Positions 1 through 10,288 of a DNA stretch of 29,821 nucleotides are shown here, one piece after another (position 1 is the first letter of the stretch; every line of letters begins with the position of its first letter). The notes under the pieces are model-generated. The model was not told the DNA's origin. It searched no databases and was given only the letters and a program-made list of their open reading frames with translations. Source of the stretch: a virus. A program made the translations under genes and the position numbers. The stretch spans positions 1 through 29,821 of IMG/VR virus record IMGVR_UViG_3300006752_000138, one strand, 5' to 3'.

Positions 1-1
1 A

Positions 2-3000
2 ACTGATAGTACTGAAATTATAAGAACAGTTCGTAAAGTTGAAAACAATAAGGTCTTTATTGATCCGCTAGACGATAATAATATAGAGTTACTTCCAATA
101 AGAATTTTTGTATCGCATAGATACGAAACAATATCTGCTTTGGCAACTGCAATGGGAACAGATTTACAAGATGCAACAATATGGGTTGATAATGTAAACA
201 ATAACTGGGCTGTATATAAACGTGAGCTAGGAAATTACAAAAATGTTTGGACATACGAAAATGAAGAAGCAACTGCTGGCTGGGCAAGCGACTTTGATAC
301 AAACAAACGTAATACTATTAAAGTTGTAGGTTCTCCTAATAAAAATCAAATTGAAATTTACGCAAGGGGTACCGACTCAATAGGTATGGAATTAGAAGGT
401 ATTATTGAGAACCAAAGCGGACTATCTAACGGTAGTGGGTTTGGCAAAGCTGTTGCAATATCACCTGATGAAAAATACATAGCTGTTGGTAGTCCAGATG
501 CAACAGAAATAAAAACAAATTTAATTGGCCCCTGGAATAATTCAACTGCATACAGTGTTGGGTCTATTGTAAGTCATAATGATTCATACTGGGTAGCAGT
601 AAAAGATACATTACCTGAAATTGGCAGCCAAAATTACAGTAGTTTTGTATCATATCCAAATGTAAAAGATAATTTAGACGACAGTACTGAGCCAAATATA
701 TTACTTGCTGCAAATTATCCAAAGACAAATACATTGGGTGATCACTTTCTAATAAGAGCTACTAAAGCCGAATACGATGCAGTATTTGTAGGTAGCACAC
801 TTAGCTTAGTTTGGAATCAGTATAGTGTATCACATATAAATCCTTTGCTTTCAAGACAGCCTTTTGAAGATACTGTAGCAGGATTAGACGGATCTGTAAT
901 TACTGACGAACATATAATTGCAGATAAAGTAGATATGATTATATCTGTCAATCTTGCACTTAACACACCAACAGTTGGAGATGTAGTAGAGACTAGTACC
1001 GGTGAAGGCACAATTGTTTATCTTTATCCAGACGGTAATGGTTATATAATGTACCTGAATAATACATCTGGTATATTTACAGCTACAGGTTCTTTATCAC
1101 TTGCTACTGGTATAGAAATAGGAGACTATGTATACGAAACACCTAATAATATTCATGATGACTTAGGCGGATATTGGAAAATAGATTTACCTAGTACAGT
1201 CTTATTTAGGGATGTAATTGTAGATAATGCTCCTGGACTTATAATAAAAGATATAAGACAAAGTGGATATTCAGGAAGTTATGATTCATATTATAATATA
1301 GGATATGATGTTGGTGTTAAAGGCACTATTGCAAACGGAAATGACAAAATTTCTTTAATAGGTCATTTCGATTTTCCTGATAATTCACTAGTAGTTAACA
1401 CAACAGACTTTTCATCTAAATGGTTTATAAGATTAGGACCAACTGCACCTAATTATACACTTATCGGGCAGCAAATACGATTAGCTGAAAATACTTTCTT
1501 ACAAACTAACGACTGGGGTAACTTTGGATTGGTTGATCATATTAACCAACCAATTTTTGAAAATGATCATACTGTAGTTCAATATATTGATGGGTATTTA
1601 AAAGTACAAATACAAACTGATGCAGTTGGCACACATGCGTTACAAGAAGGTGATATACTAGAAGATGCTAATACTGGTGCGCTACTTGATGTTGTATATG
1701 CAGAATGGGATGCAGGATTTCAAACACAAACATTATATGTAAATTGGAATATATCCTCACCTAATCAAACTTTAAGTTTAGGTTCGAATTATGCTGATAG
1801 TACTCGCATTATAAGAAAACGATCAGGTGTTGTAGATAGAGATGCAGGATTTATGCAAGAGTCAAGTGTTTACACACCTACTAACGATATTAGTCAGTTA
1901 TTCATTTTTGATGCAAGAGATCTGCCAGGCGTTCCTGCGAACTATTCTTTTCCACCATCGCAAACTGGTTATTGGACGATTGAAGGATTTGAGTACTGGA
2001 TAGTACCAGAAACAAGAATAGTAGTCGGTGCAGGTCGTCCTGCAAATGAACCATTGTCTAGCAATAGTAATTGGACTTTTACTAACAGTATACCTGTTGT
2101 TCCTAATGGAGGAACATTATTTGATGGCATAGGATACGTAACAGTTTATGAAAGATCAGAACCAGGTGTATATCCTATACAAAAACGTTTTGTTATTCCT
2201 ATGGGGTTTGACGGCGTAGGCAGTACCTTACAGTTTGCATATTTTAATGATATGTATGTACTTTGTGTAGGTGCATCAGACAAAATTATATTTGTTAAAA
2301 ACGGCACAGAAAATAACATAACATACGATTGGGAAGTAAGTTTAGATAAAGACTTTAGAGGGGCGTTTAATATTAATGCAGATTATTATATTGGTGATAT
2401 TGTATTAGAAAACAATCAACTGTATGCTGCAACAACTAATATAAGTCAAAGTGCATTCAATGCTGCACAATGGACAACAATTGATAATGATATAGATTAC
2501 ACAGGATATATTCCAAGAGCTATTTCTGCGGGAACTGATAGTCAACTTCAAACAGTATTCAACGACTTTGGTAATGATTATAGAATATCAGAAGATGGTC
2601 AACTAATTGCAGTTTATGTAACAACTGACGATAGTAGTACCTCTATTTCAATTGACGATGAGATTGCTTTTTATAGATATCATAATAACGCTTATAGATA
2701 TCAAAGTAGCTTATCTGTTGTTACTAACGAAGATACTGCTGAGTGGATGGAACGCATTTTAGACGACGACTATAAACATAGTTTTGATTTAAGTGCAGAT
2801 GGTAAGCAACTAGCAATTGGATTTCATAGAGAAAATGCAGATGGTTCTACAGTTATTGATGGAGGACTTGTAAAAGTTTATAAGTACACTGCCGGTGTAT
2901 GGGTAAAAACACATACAATCACTAGTCCACAGGACGAGGCTAGTGAAGCATTTGGAAAAAATATACAGTTCATTGGAAGTAACTTATTAATATCTAGTAT

Positions 3001-6000
3001 ATACGGTAATAAAACTATAACAAGAAAATTTACAGACGGAACATATTTTGATAACAACTTTACATCTTTTATCGAAACGCAAACAGATGTAGGTAATTTA
3101 TATTTGTTTGAAAATATTGCAGACGAATTTATGTATGCTGGAATAATTAGTAACGGTATTGATATTAGTAAAAAATACAAAGTTAACGGGTATCATGTTT
3201 ATTCCCAAAACAATAATACAATTGTAGATCTTAAATGGAGTGGCATAAACAATTGGACTAAACACAGAGAAGGACTACCTGTTGTTAATGTTTCAAAATT
3301 TAAAGGACCGTTTTTGTATGATAAAACAAGTAAAGAATTTATAGACTATATTGATATAATAGATCCAATACAAGGAAAAATTGCAGGCCCTGCTGAACAA
3401 GAATTACGTTATAAAACAAAATGGGATCCAGCAATATATACAAATGTTGACGAAAATGATTCTGTAACAGTAGATGTGTTTAAGTCGTGGGGCCAAGATC
3501 AAGTAGGGCAACTGTGGTGGGATATTTCGACTGCAAGATTTAGAAATCCTTATCAAGGGACTGCAACCTATCAAACAAACACTTGGAACAAACAATTTGC
3601 AGGCAGTTCTATTGATGTATACGAATGGATAGAAAGTGATATAAGTCCTTCAGAATGGAGAGAAATAGCTGATACTGAAGAAGGTTTAATAGATGGTATC
3701 AGTGGAGCACCAAAGTACAACGACGATACGTATGTATTAAAAAAGAAATATGATAGTATTCTGCAAAGTTTTAGTAACTTATATTATTTCTGGGTTAAAA
3801 ATAAAAAGACATTACCTAATATAAACGAAAGACAAACAACTGCATACGATATTGCTCAATATATTTCAGATCCTAGAACTTTTGGATACAAATATGTAGA
3901 ACTACAATCTGCAAATAGATATGTAATTAACAATTCTATTAGAGATATAAAAGACAGAGATACAATTGTAAACTTTACATGGTGGACTATTCCGAATCAA
4001 CAGTTAAACATACATAATCAATATCAAATTGTAAGTGATGGTTTGTACACAAGCCAGCCTACTGAAGAATTAAAAACAAAATGGTTTGACAGTTTAGTAG
4101 GATATGATAAAAATCTTAAAGAGGTACCTGATCCTACATTAAGCCCTAAATTAAAATACGGTAATTTGTCTAGACCAAGACAGTCATGGTTTGTTAATAG
4201 ATTAGAAGCATTAAAAACTGTAATCGAAAGAGCAAATCTTGCATTAAGAAAACAAATAATAATTGACGATTTTGATTTATCCGGTCTCGATATTAAAGAT
4301 GATGCACCTACAATTTATTCAGCAGAGTTTGATTATGTTATAGATACAGAAATTGACTTACAATTTATTGGTGTAAGTAAATTTAAACAGGCTGTGCTAA
4401 CACCGGAGTTTACTAACGGTAGACTTACAAATGTTATAATTACTGATCCGGGATTTGGATATATAGATCCTTCATATGTATCAGGAACACGTAAAGGACC
4501 AAAAGTAAATGTTGTAGGAACAGGATCTAATGCACAGGTTGAAGCAACTATAAATCCGCAAGGTCAGATTATTAATGTAACTATAATAAGTCAAGGTTCT
4601 GGTTACGGGGATACTACTACATTATCTGTAAGAGGACTTACTGCTTTAGTAGAAAGTGACAGTACAATTGCTAATAAATGGTCATTAGTAGAATATAATC
4701 CTACTATAACGATGTGGCAACGTGTACAAACACAAAACTTTGATACTACATTATATTGGAAATATGTAGATTGGTTTGCAACAGGTTATAATCAATTTAG
4801 TAATGTAAATTATACATTAGAGTATGCATACGAATTAGAGTCTTTGACAGATGAAATAGGCGATATTGTAAAAATTAATAAAACAAGTGATAACACATGG
4901 TTGTTATTAGAAAAAATTGATGATCAAGATAGTGTAGATTATAGTGTAAATTATAAAACTATCGGTAGAGAAAACGGCACTGTAGAAATTGATAAAGGAT
5001 TATATAATTTTGAAAATACAATAAGTGGTTACGATGGCTATGCATTTGATACTGCTATATACGACGGTGTACCTATTACTGAAACTAGAAATATATTAAG
5101 TGTTTTATTTGATAAGATATTCGTCGATGAATTAGCAGTAGAATATAATAAAATATTCTTTGCAAGTATACGTTATATCCTTAGTGAAGGACAAAAACCT
5201 GATTGGTTATTTAAAACAAGTTTTGTGAAAGTAAAACATAATTTTGGAGAACTAGAACAGCGTGTTAATTACCAAAACGATAATCTAAAAAATTATCAAG
5301 ATTATATTAACGAAGTAAAACCGTTTAAAACAAAAGTAAGAGAATTTGTTAGTTCGTATAACAAACTTGAAAATACACAGAGTAGTATATCTGATTTTGA
5401 TTTAATGCCTTGGTATAATCCTAACACTGGAAAAATTAGTCCAAAAACTGCTACAATAGAAAACGGAAGTATTATATTGCAAGACGGTGATAAAGAACCT
5501 TGGAGTAATTGGTTTAATAATGCAACGTATTATGTTGACAAAATAGAAATTGCAAAATCAGGAACACTTTATCAAAATGCCCCTATAGTTACACTTGAAG
5601 GCGGAGGCGGCACAGGTGCTACTGCTATTGCTTATATAACCCGCGGAAAAGTTACAACAATTGATGTTATAAATCCTGGAACAGGTTATACTAGTGCGCC
5701 ACGGGTTGTGTTTAACAGTAACCAAGATGAAGGCGGCATTGAAGCAGAAGCTGTTGCAATTATTAAAAATGATACTATTCGTAAAATTAATACAACAATT
5801 AAGTTTGACAGAGTTACCGGAAAATTACAGTATTTAGATCTTAATAAAACAGAAACATTTACAAGTTTAGCACAACAAACTAAGTTTACCTTAAAATGGC
5901 CTATGGATTTAGACTCTTTGACTGTTGACATTTCAGTTGATGGGGAAGAATCATTAGTTAGTGAGTATAGTTACAATAATCAAAAAGATGAAACATTAGG

Positions 6001-9000
6001 ATATACAATTCATAAAGGAGTTGTAGAATTTGTTACAGGTATACCTGGAGGTTCTAATGTAATTATAAATTATAAAATAGATCCCGCGATGCTTACAGCA
6101 GGCGATAGAATACATAACCTATATAAGCCTACTGACGAAATGCCTGGATACGATGATACAATACAGGATTTAAGTCAAGTGCTTGACGGAGTCGACTACG
6201 GCGGTGTTGAAATTACAAGTTTTGATTTTGATACAGAGGCAGGCTGGGATGCAGCTGGATGGTATTCAGATGCTTGGGACGAATATGACGGACAATTTGA
6301 GGACGAAGTATTTAGAGCAGATGGATCTACGACAACAATGCCATTATCCAAACCTTTAGAGGCCGGCGTCGAATATAATCTTTATAAAAACGGTGTGCGT
6401 GTCGACGATCCTAATTTTGGTACACCACAACAAACTAATTCACAAGCATTAGCAGCAACTATTACAGGTGACGGTACAACTACTTCGCTTAACGTTTTAG
6501 CATTTAATATTATTGCGGGTGATGTATTTGTTGTAAGAAAAACTACAAGCGACGGAACATTCCTTCCAGACTTAACAAGTTTTGATACACAATTAACTGG
6601 TGGTAATTTTACTTACGGAAATGCAGCTGGACACGATGCTGGCGAAATAATTATTGATGGTGACGGTTTTGTAACAATTGCTACATCTAGAAGTACTGAC
6701 GAACATGTGCCTGGACAAGTTTTAGATACAGTTGATATTAAAGTTTTTGATAGAACCGGTGATGGTCAAGGCATTATTGTTACAAGGACACATACATTTT
6801 ACGCTGATGAAGAATATGGCGTCTTAGAAGCTAGACAGTTAGAAAAAGCAAGTTTAGAAAGTCAATTGCTTGCACAGGATTCTACATTACTTAGTTTACA
6901 ATCTCAACTAACAAGTCTGCAAGGTAATCTAGCTACACTTGAACAAGAAAAAACATCACTAGAAAATACTCGCGATGCTAATAATTTAACGCAGTCGATA
7001 TATCTAGGATATATTTCTAATATAGAAAACTATAATAACGAAATTACACTTAAACAATCACAACTTTCTAATCTACAAGCTCAAAAAGGTAGTATAGACG
7101 GACAAATATCAAGTTTAGAAAATCAAATTAATTCTCTAAATAATCAGATAACTTCTTTGACCGGACAGATTAATAGTTTAAATCAGCAAATTGCAGTCCT
7201 AAATGCTGATATTGCATCGTTAAACGCACAACTTACTAGTTTACAAAATGATTTAAACAACTATTTGCCTAGTGATCCAGAATATGCTAATATTCAATCA
7301 CAGATTAATAACGTACAAAGTCAGATTAGTTTCAAACAAAGTCAACTTGGTAGTTTGCAAAGTCAACTTAGTAGTTTGCAAAGTCAATTAAACAGTTTAC
7401 AATCACAAAAATCTAGTCTTGAGGGACAGATAGGACCGTTAGAGTCTCAATCTAATGCGTTAGCTAGTCAGATAAGTTCATTGAATAATGAGATAATTGG
7501 CCTACAATCACAACGTTCTAATGTAGAAGATCAGAAAGATGCATATGAATTAGCCTATCAGCAATATGTAGATGCAGTAATTGTAAAAGATAGTGAGATT
7601 AGTAGCAAGCAAGGTGAGATATCTACAAAACAGGCACAGATTGCAAATCAGCAAACAACTGTTCTAAACAATCAAATAGCAATAGCTACTAAACAAGATG
7701 AAATAGATGCTGCACAAGCAGTTATTGACGCACTTAATTTACCGTTTGATATTGGTGCTACACCTATTAAAGCTGAATCACTAATTGTAAGAGCTACAGG
7801 CGGGTCACTAGTTACTAAAAATAGAATTATTGATCCTATATACTATACAATTGATTATGTAAATAAAAAAATACAGTTTAAAGATGCATTAGAATCTGGG
7901 ACTACTATAACCACAATGGTAGTAGGCACAAATGGTTCTAAGATATTGGATACTGGTACATTTATCGGTGACGGCAGTACGGCTCAATTCCTTACTAAGG
8001 TACAGCATCAAGAGGCAATGAGTGCATTTGTATCTGTTGATGGAGAGAAAAGAAGTACACTATTAGTCGAAGGTATTGTACCAGATGTTGAGATTGTAAA
8101 GAGCACATCAGAATATGCTTACGAAGGCACAGTGATATTTGAATTTGGCGAAGCTCCTCCAGATGGTGCATTAATTAATTATACATTGTATGATAGCGAT
8201 ACACAAACGTTTAGTGAAATTACTGTTGATCAATTTACTCCAGATGGCAGTACAACAGACTTTACTCTTTCACAAATTCCATATACAGGAACTCCTTTAG
8301 ATGTTAACATTTTAGTAATAGATAACAATAATGTGTTACATACAGGTTATAAGAAAAAGTTTACTGCTACTGTAGCAAACTTTTATCCTATGAGCATATT
8401 CCATATTCCATACCTTAGTAAAGGACCTGAAGATATTGACGTATATATCAATGGTGAATTAAAAACAAACACTATTGAATATAGATGGTTAGGCGAATCA
8501 AGTACATTAGAATTGTTTAACAACTATTACGAAATAGGTGATACTATAGAACTATACACTAGAAATCCTAATTATACATTAGTCGGTGACGAGCTAAGAT
8601 TAGTTAATGTTCCTACTGACGGTAGTTTATTAGTCTATCAGTTTAGCGAGCACGATGTGTTAGGAACAGAGCGCTCAACTACTAATAGTATTAAACGTAC
8701 ATCATTAGTGGTTGGTACAGATGACTGGCAGGTATATGCAGAAAGTTCATTAGGTATTATACGCTTAAATGAAAATATTTTAAGTGAAAATTATATATGG
8801 ATTGCCTTGAACGGAGAATTATTAAGTCCGACAGTAGATTATAAAGTGCGCGATGATTTACAAAGTGTTCAAGTGTTAAGATCTATTAACGACGGTGATG
8901 TGTTTGATATTATTCATTATACATCTCCTGTATCTACTAAGCGTTTTGGTTATAGACAGTTTAAAGATATTCTCAACAGAACACATTACAAGAGAATTAA

Positions 9001-9649
9001 CAGTCTAACAGAAACAATTTTAAACAAAGATTTAAGCTATACTGATTTACGTATTGAAGTTGTTGACGGTAGTATATTAGATGAGCCAAACAAGGCATTA
9101 AATTTACCGGGTATAATTTTTATAAACGGAGAAAGAATAGAATATTTTGTAAAAGAAGATAATGTAATACGTCAAATACGTAGAGGCACATTAGGTACAG
9201 GCGTAAACACATTTGTAAAAGCAGGTGCTACAGTAAGCAATCAAGGGTCTATAGAAACTATTCCGTATAAGGATAAAACAATAATTCAAGAATTTGAAGG
9301 TGACGGAACTGCTACAGACTTTACATTAAACTTTTCTGCACAGTACGGAGTAAACCAATTTGAAGTATTTGTTGGCGGTAAGCGTTTACGTAAAACTACA
9401 TTAGAGAAGTTTAATCATCTGCTTGATCAAACAAGTCCAGCTGCTGACGAAACATTGCCAGCAGAATTTAGTGTGCATGGTACTGATGATAATATTTTAA
9501 GACTTTTAAATGCACCTATAGACGGACAACAAATTAAAGTAGTAAGAAAAGTAGGAACACAGTGGCGTGAGGAAGGCGTTGCACTTAAAGAAAGTAAAAC
9601 TGCAATTAGCAGCTTCTTGAGAGCAAGCACAACTAAGCTACCCGAATAA
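2..9649 (+). CDS. Giant modular phage virion structural protein (5' partial)
   Basis: The reading frame is open from base 2, so the gene begins upstream; the TTG at 140 is only an in-frame codon. 3215 residues are visible. Modules by visible residue: an FG-GAP-like propeller blade near 144-166 (GFGKAVAISPDEKYIAVGSP) and more blades near 860-1003; two segments near 176-213 and 789-830 with the W..YxxGDIV..xxxYxA pattern of type 5/12 carbohydrate-binding domains; glycine-rich GxGY repeats near 1467-1546 and 1863-1910; GDG/DGS-type beta modules starting near 2107, 2155, 2656, 2748 and 3100; and a Gln/Ser/Leu-rich coiled coil near 2272-2578. The C-terminus (INGERIEYF, RRGTLGTG) resembles what I remember of large structural proteins of T4-like cyanophages. 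It is probably a baseplate- or fibre-associated virion protein. The exact T4 counterpart is not recognisable. There is no signal peptide or membrane segment in the visible part. Confidence 0.8.
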   Translation, partial: TDSTEIIRTVRKVENNKVFIDPLDDNNIELLPIRIFVSHRYETISALATAMGTDLQDATIWVDNVNNNWAVYKRELGNYKNVWTYENEEATAGWASDFDTNKRNTIKVVGSPNKNQIEIYARGTDSIGMELEGIIENQSGLSNGSGFGKAVAISPDEKYIAVGSPDATEIKTNLIGPWNNSTAYSVGSIVSHNDSYWVAVKDTLPEIGSQNYSSFVSYPNVKDNLDDSTEPNILLAANYPKTNTLGDHFLIRATKAEYDAVFVGSTLSLVWNQYSVSHINPLLSRQPFEDTVAGLDGSVITDEHIIADKVDMIISVNLALNTPTVGDVVETSTGEGTIVYLYPDGNGYIMYLNNTSGIFTATGSLSLATGIEIGDYVYETPNNIHDDLGGYWKIDLPSTVLFRDVIVDNAPGLIIKDIRQSGYSGSYDSYYNIGYDVGVKGTIANGNDKISLIGHFDFPDNSLVVNTTDFSSKWFIRLGPTAPNYTLIGQQIRLAENTFLQTNDWGNFGLVDHINQPIFENDHTVVQYIDGYLKVQIQTDAVGTHALQEGDILEDANTGALLDVVYAEWDAGFQTQTLYVNWNISSPNQTLSLGSNYADSTRIIRKRSGVVDRDAGFMQESSVYTPTNDISQLFIFDARDLPGVPANYSFPPSQTGYWTIEGFEYWIVPETRIVVGAGRPANEPLSSNSNWTFTNSIPVVPNGGTLFDGIGYVTVYERSEPGVYPIQKRFVIPMGFDGVGSTLQFAYFNDMYVLCVGASDKIIFVKNGTENNITYDWEVSLDKDFRGAFNINADYYIGDIVLENNQLYAATTNISQSAFNAAQWTTIDNDIDYTGYIPRAISAGTDSQLQTVFNDFGNDYRISEDGQLIAVYVTTDDSSTSISIDDEIAFYRYHNNAYRYQSSLSVVTNEDTAEWMERILDDDYKHSFDLSADGKQLAIGFHRENADGSTVIDGGLVKVYKYTAGVWVKTHTITSPQDEASEAFGKNIQFIGSNLLISSIYGNKTITRKFTDGTYFDNNFTSFIETQTDVGNLYLFENIADEFMYAGIISNGIDISKKYKVNGYHVYSQNNNTIVDLKWSGINNWTKHREGLPVVNVSKFKGPFLYDKTSKEFIDYIDIIDPIQGKIAGPAEQELRYKTKWDPAIYTNVDENDSVTVDVFKSWGQDQVGQLWWDISTARFRNPYQGTATYQTNTWNKQFAGSSIDVYEWIESDISPSEWREIADTEEGLIDGISGAPKYNDDTYVLKKKYDSILQSFSNLYYFWVKNKKTLPNINERQTTAYDIAQYISDPRTFGYKYVELQSANRYVINNSIRDIKDRDTIVNFTWWTIPNQQLNIHNQYQIVSDGLYTSQPTEELKTKWFDSLVGYDKNLKEVPDPTLSPKLKYGNLSRPRQSWFVNRLEALKTVIERANLALRKQIIIDDFDLSGLDIKDDAPTIYSAEFDYVIDTEIDLQFIGVSKFKQAVLTPEFTNGRLTNVIITDPGFGYIDPSYVSGTRKGPKVNVVGTGSNAQVEATINPQGQIINVTIISQGSGYGDTTTLSVRGLTALVESDSTIANKWSLVEYNPTITMWQRVQTQNFDTTLYWKYVDWFATGYNQFSNVNYTLEYAYELESLTDEIGDIVKINKTSDNTWLLLEKIDDQDSVDYSVNYKTIGRENGTVEIDKGLYNFENTISGYDGYAFDTAIYDGVPITETRNILSVLFDKIFVDELAVEYNKIFFASIRYILSEGQKPDWLFKTSFVKVKHNFGELEQRVNYQNDNLKNYQDYINEVKPFKTKVREFVSSYNKLENTQSSISDFDLMPWYNPNTGKISPKTATIENGSIILQDGDKEPWSNWFNNATYYVDKIEIAKSGTLYQNAPIVTLEGGGGTGATAIAYITRGKVTTIDVINPGTGYTSAPRVVFNSNQDEGGIEAEAVAIIKNDTIRKINTTIKFDRVTGKLQYLDLNKTETFTSLAQQTKFTLKWPMDLDSLTVDISVDGEESLVSEYSYNNQKDETLGYTIHKGVVEFVTGIPGGSNVIINYKIDPAMLTAGDRIHNLYKPTDEMPGYDDTIQDLSQVLDGVDYGGVEITSFDFDTEAGWDAAGWYSDAWDEYDGQFEDEVFRADGSTTTMPLSKPLEAGVEYNLYKNGVRVDDPNFGTPQQTNSQALAATITGDGTTTSLNVLAFNIIAGDVFVVRKTTSDGTFLPDLTSFDTQLTGGNFTYGNAAGHDAGEIIIDGDGFVTIATSRSTDEHVPGQVLDTVDIKVFDRTGDGQGIIVTRTHTFYADEEYGVLEARQLEKASLESQLLAQDSTLLSLQSQLTSLQGNLATLEQEKTSLENTRDANNLTQSIYLGYISNIENYNNEITLKQSQLSNLQAQKGSIDGQISSLENQINSLNNQITSLTGQINSLNQQIAVLNADIASLNAQLTSLQNDLNNYLPSDPEYANIQSQINNVQSQISFKQSQLGSLQSQLSSLQSQLNSLQSQKSSLEGQIGPLESQSNALASQISSLNNEIIGLQSQRSNVEDQKDAYELAYQQYVDAVIVKDSEISSKQGEISTKQAQIANQQTTVLNNQIAIATKQDEIDAAQAVIDALNLPFDIGATPIKAESLIVRATGGSLVTKNRIIDPIYYTIDYVNKKIQFKDALESGTTITTMVVGTNGSKILDTGTFIGDGSTAQFLTKVQHQEAMSAFVSVDGEKRSTLLVEGIVPDVEIVKSTSEYAYEGTVIFEFGEAPPDGALINYTLYDSDTQTFSEITVDQFTPDGSTTDFTLSQIPYTGTPLDVNILVIDNNNVLHTGYKKKFTATVANFYPMSIFHIPYLSKGPEDIDVYINGELKTNTIEYRWLGESSTLELFNNYYEIGDTIELYTRNPNYTLVGDELRLVNVPTDGSLLVYQFSEHDVLGTERSTTNSIKRTSLVVGTDDWQVYAESSLGIIRLNENILSENYIWIALNGELLSPTVDYKVRDDLQSVQVLRSINDGDVFDIIHYTSPVSTKRFGYRQFKDILNRTHYKRINSLTETILNKDLSYTDLRIEVVDGSILDEPNKALNLPGIIFINGERIEYFVKEDNVIRQIRRGTLGTGVNTFVKAGATVSNQGSIETIPYKDKTIIQEFEGDGTATDFTLNFSAQYGVNQFEVFVGGKRLRKTTLEKFNHLLDQTSPAADETLPAEFSVHGTDDNILRLLNAPIDGQQIKVVRKVGTQWREEGVALKESKTAISSFLRASTTKLPE
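6815..7735 (+). other. Long coiled-coil region inside the giant structural protein
   Basis: About 300 residues with strong heptad spacing of Leu/Ile, such as INSLNNQITSL and SLNQQIAVLNADIASL, rich in Gln, Ser and Asn and with almost no aromatic residues. It is flanked on both sides by beta-rich GDG-type modules, so it reads as a rod inserted in an otherwise beta-structured protein. Ile/Leu core positions with polar flanks are common in trimeric phage fibre coils; the oligomeric state here is inferred. Confidence 0.85.
7337..7420 (+). repeat. Tandem 21-base repeat encoding coiled-coil heptads
   Basis: Four head-to-tail units of 21 bases (7337-7357, 7358-7378, 7379-7399, 7400-7420) encode QSQLGSL, QSQLSSL, QSQLNSL and QSQKSSL. 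The first two units differ at a single base; the third and fourth are progressively diverged. The unit length is exactly one heptad, so copy-number change would lengthen or shorten the rod without breaking frame or coil register. Confidence 0.85.
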
Positions 9650-9652
9650 ATA
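9645..9652 (+). promoter_or_regulatory. T4-type late promoter box (AATAAATA)
   Basis: AATAAATA overlaps the stop codon of the giant structural gene and ends 30 bases before the ATG at 9683. It matches the NATAAATA late-promoter pattern known from T4-like cyanophages (TATAAATA in T4). The same motif at a similar distance precedes the genes at 14182 and 21632. AT-rich sequence makes single matches cheap; position is the main support. Confidence 0.55.
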
Positions 9653-9682
9653 CAATTGATAAACTGAAAGTGAGAATTAAAT

Positions 9683-10285
9683 ATGCTGCAAGATGAACAC
9701 GGAGTAATGGTCCAAGGACACATCAAAATCCACGATCCAGAATCTGGTGAAGTTTTGATTAATAAACGTAATGCCATTCATTACGAAAATATGAGTATTG
9801 CATTAGCAGAAAGTATTGCTAATCAAGGCAATGGTTTTGTTTGGAGTATGGATTTTGGCAACGGCGGAACTAATTTAGACCCAAGCGGCGTAATTACATA
9901 TTTGACACCTAATAGTACAGGAACCAATGCAAGTTTATACAATAAAACTTTCAGTAAAGTAGTTGCAGACAGTCCGTCAAATACTGATAAAATTAGAAAC
10001 AAAATTGAAACACGCCATGTAAATGGCACCAACTATACTGATGTTTTTATTACTTGTTTACTAGATTACGGTGAACCAACTGCTCAAGCAGCGTTTGATA
10101 CTACAGACAGCAACGAAAGTTTATATGTATTTGATGAGCTAGGTTTAAAAAGTTATAGTGCAACAGGCGAAGGAAAATTAATTACACATGTTATTTTCCA
10201 TCCTGTACAAAAAAGTTTAAACAGATTAGTGCAAGTAGACTATACTGTTAGGATACAAAGTTTAACAGGGTTTAACGAGGGGTAA
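9683..10285 (+). CDS. Conserved marine T4-like phage protein, probable virion component
   Basis: 200 residues. The N-terminus (MLQDEHGVMVQGHIKIHDPE, then VLINKRNAIHYENMS) and the following GNGGT and ITYLTPN segments resemble a protein I remember as conserved beside the tail-fibre genes of T4-like cyanophages. That is memory, not a search. It has no signal peptide, membrane segment or catalytic motif that I recognise, and composition is beta-rich. The ATG has only a weak upstream purine stretch (GTGAGA near 9670) but lies 30 bases after a late-promoter-like box. The stop is 3 bases before the start of the collar-domain fibre gene, so the two are probably co-transcribed late. A structural or fibre-attachment role is inferred from position. 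Confidence 0.6.
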   Translation: MLQDEHGVMVQGHIKIHDPESGEVLINKRNAIHYENMSIALAESIANQGNGFVWSMDFGNGGTNLDPSGVITYLTPNSTGTNASLYNKTFSKVVADSPSNTDKIRNKIETRHVNGTNYTDVFITCLLDYGEPTAQAAFDTTDSNESLYVFDELGLKSYSATGEGKLITHVIFHPVQKSLNRLVQVDYTVRIQSLTGFNEG

Positions 10286-10288
10286 TAG

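Noticed and set aside
140-142. TTG as the start of the giant structural gene
   Set aside because: The same frame is open back to base 2 and encodes a plausible continuation (ENNKVFIDPLDDNNIELLPI); there is no ribosome-binding site before 140, so the gene is simply cut by the window edge.
7337-7420. CRISPR-like short direct repeats
   Set aside because: Units are head-to-tail without spacers and encode coiled-coil heptads in frame.
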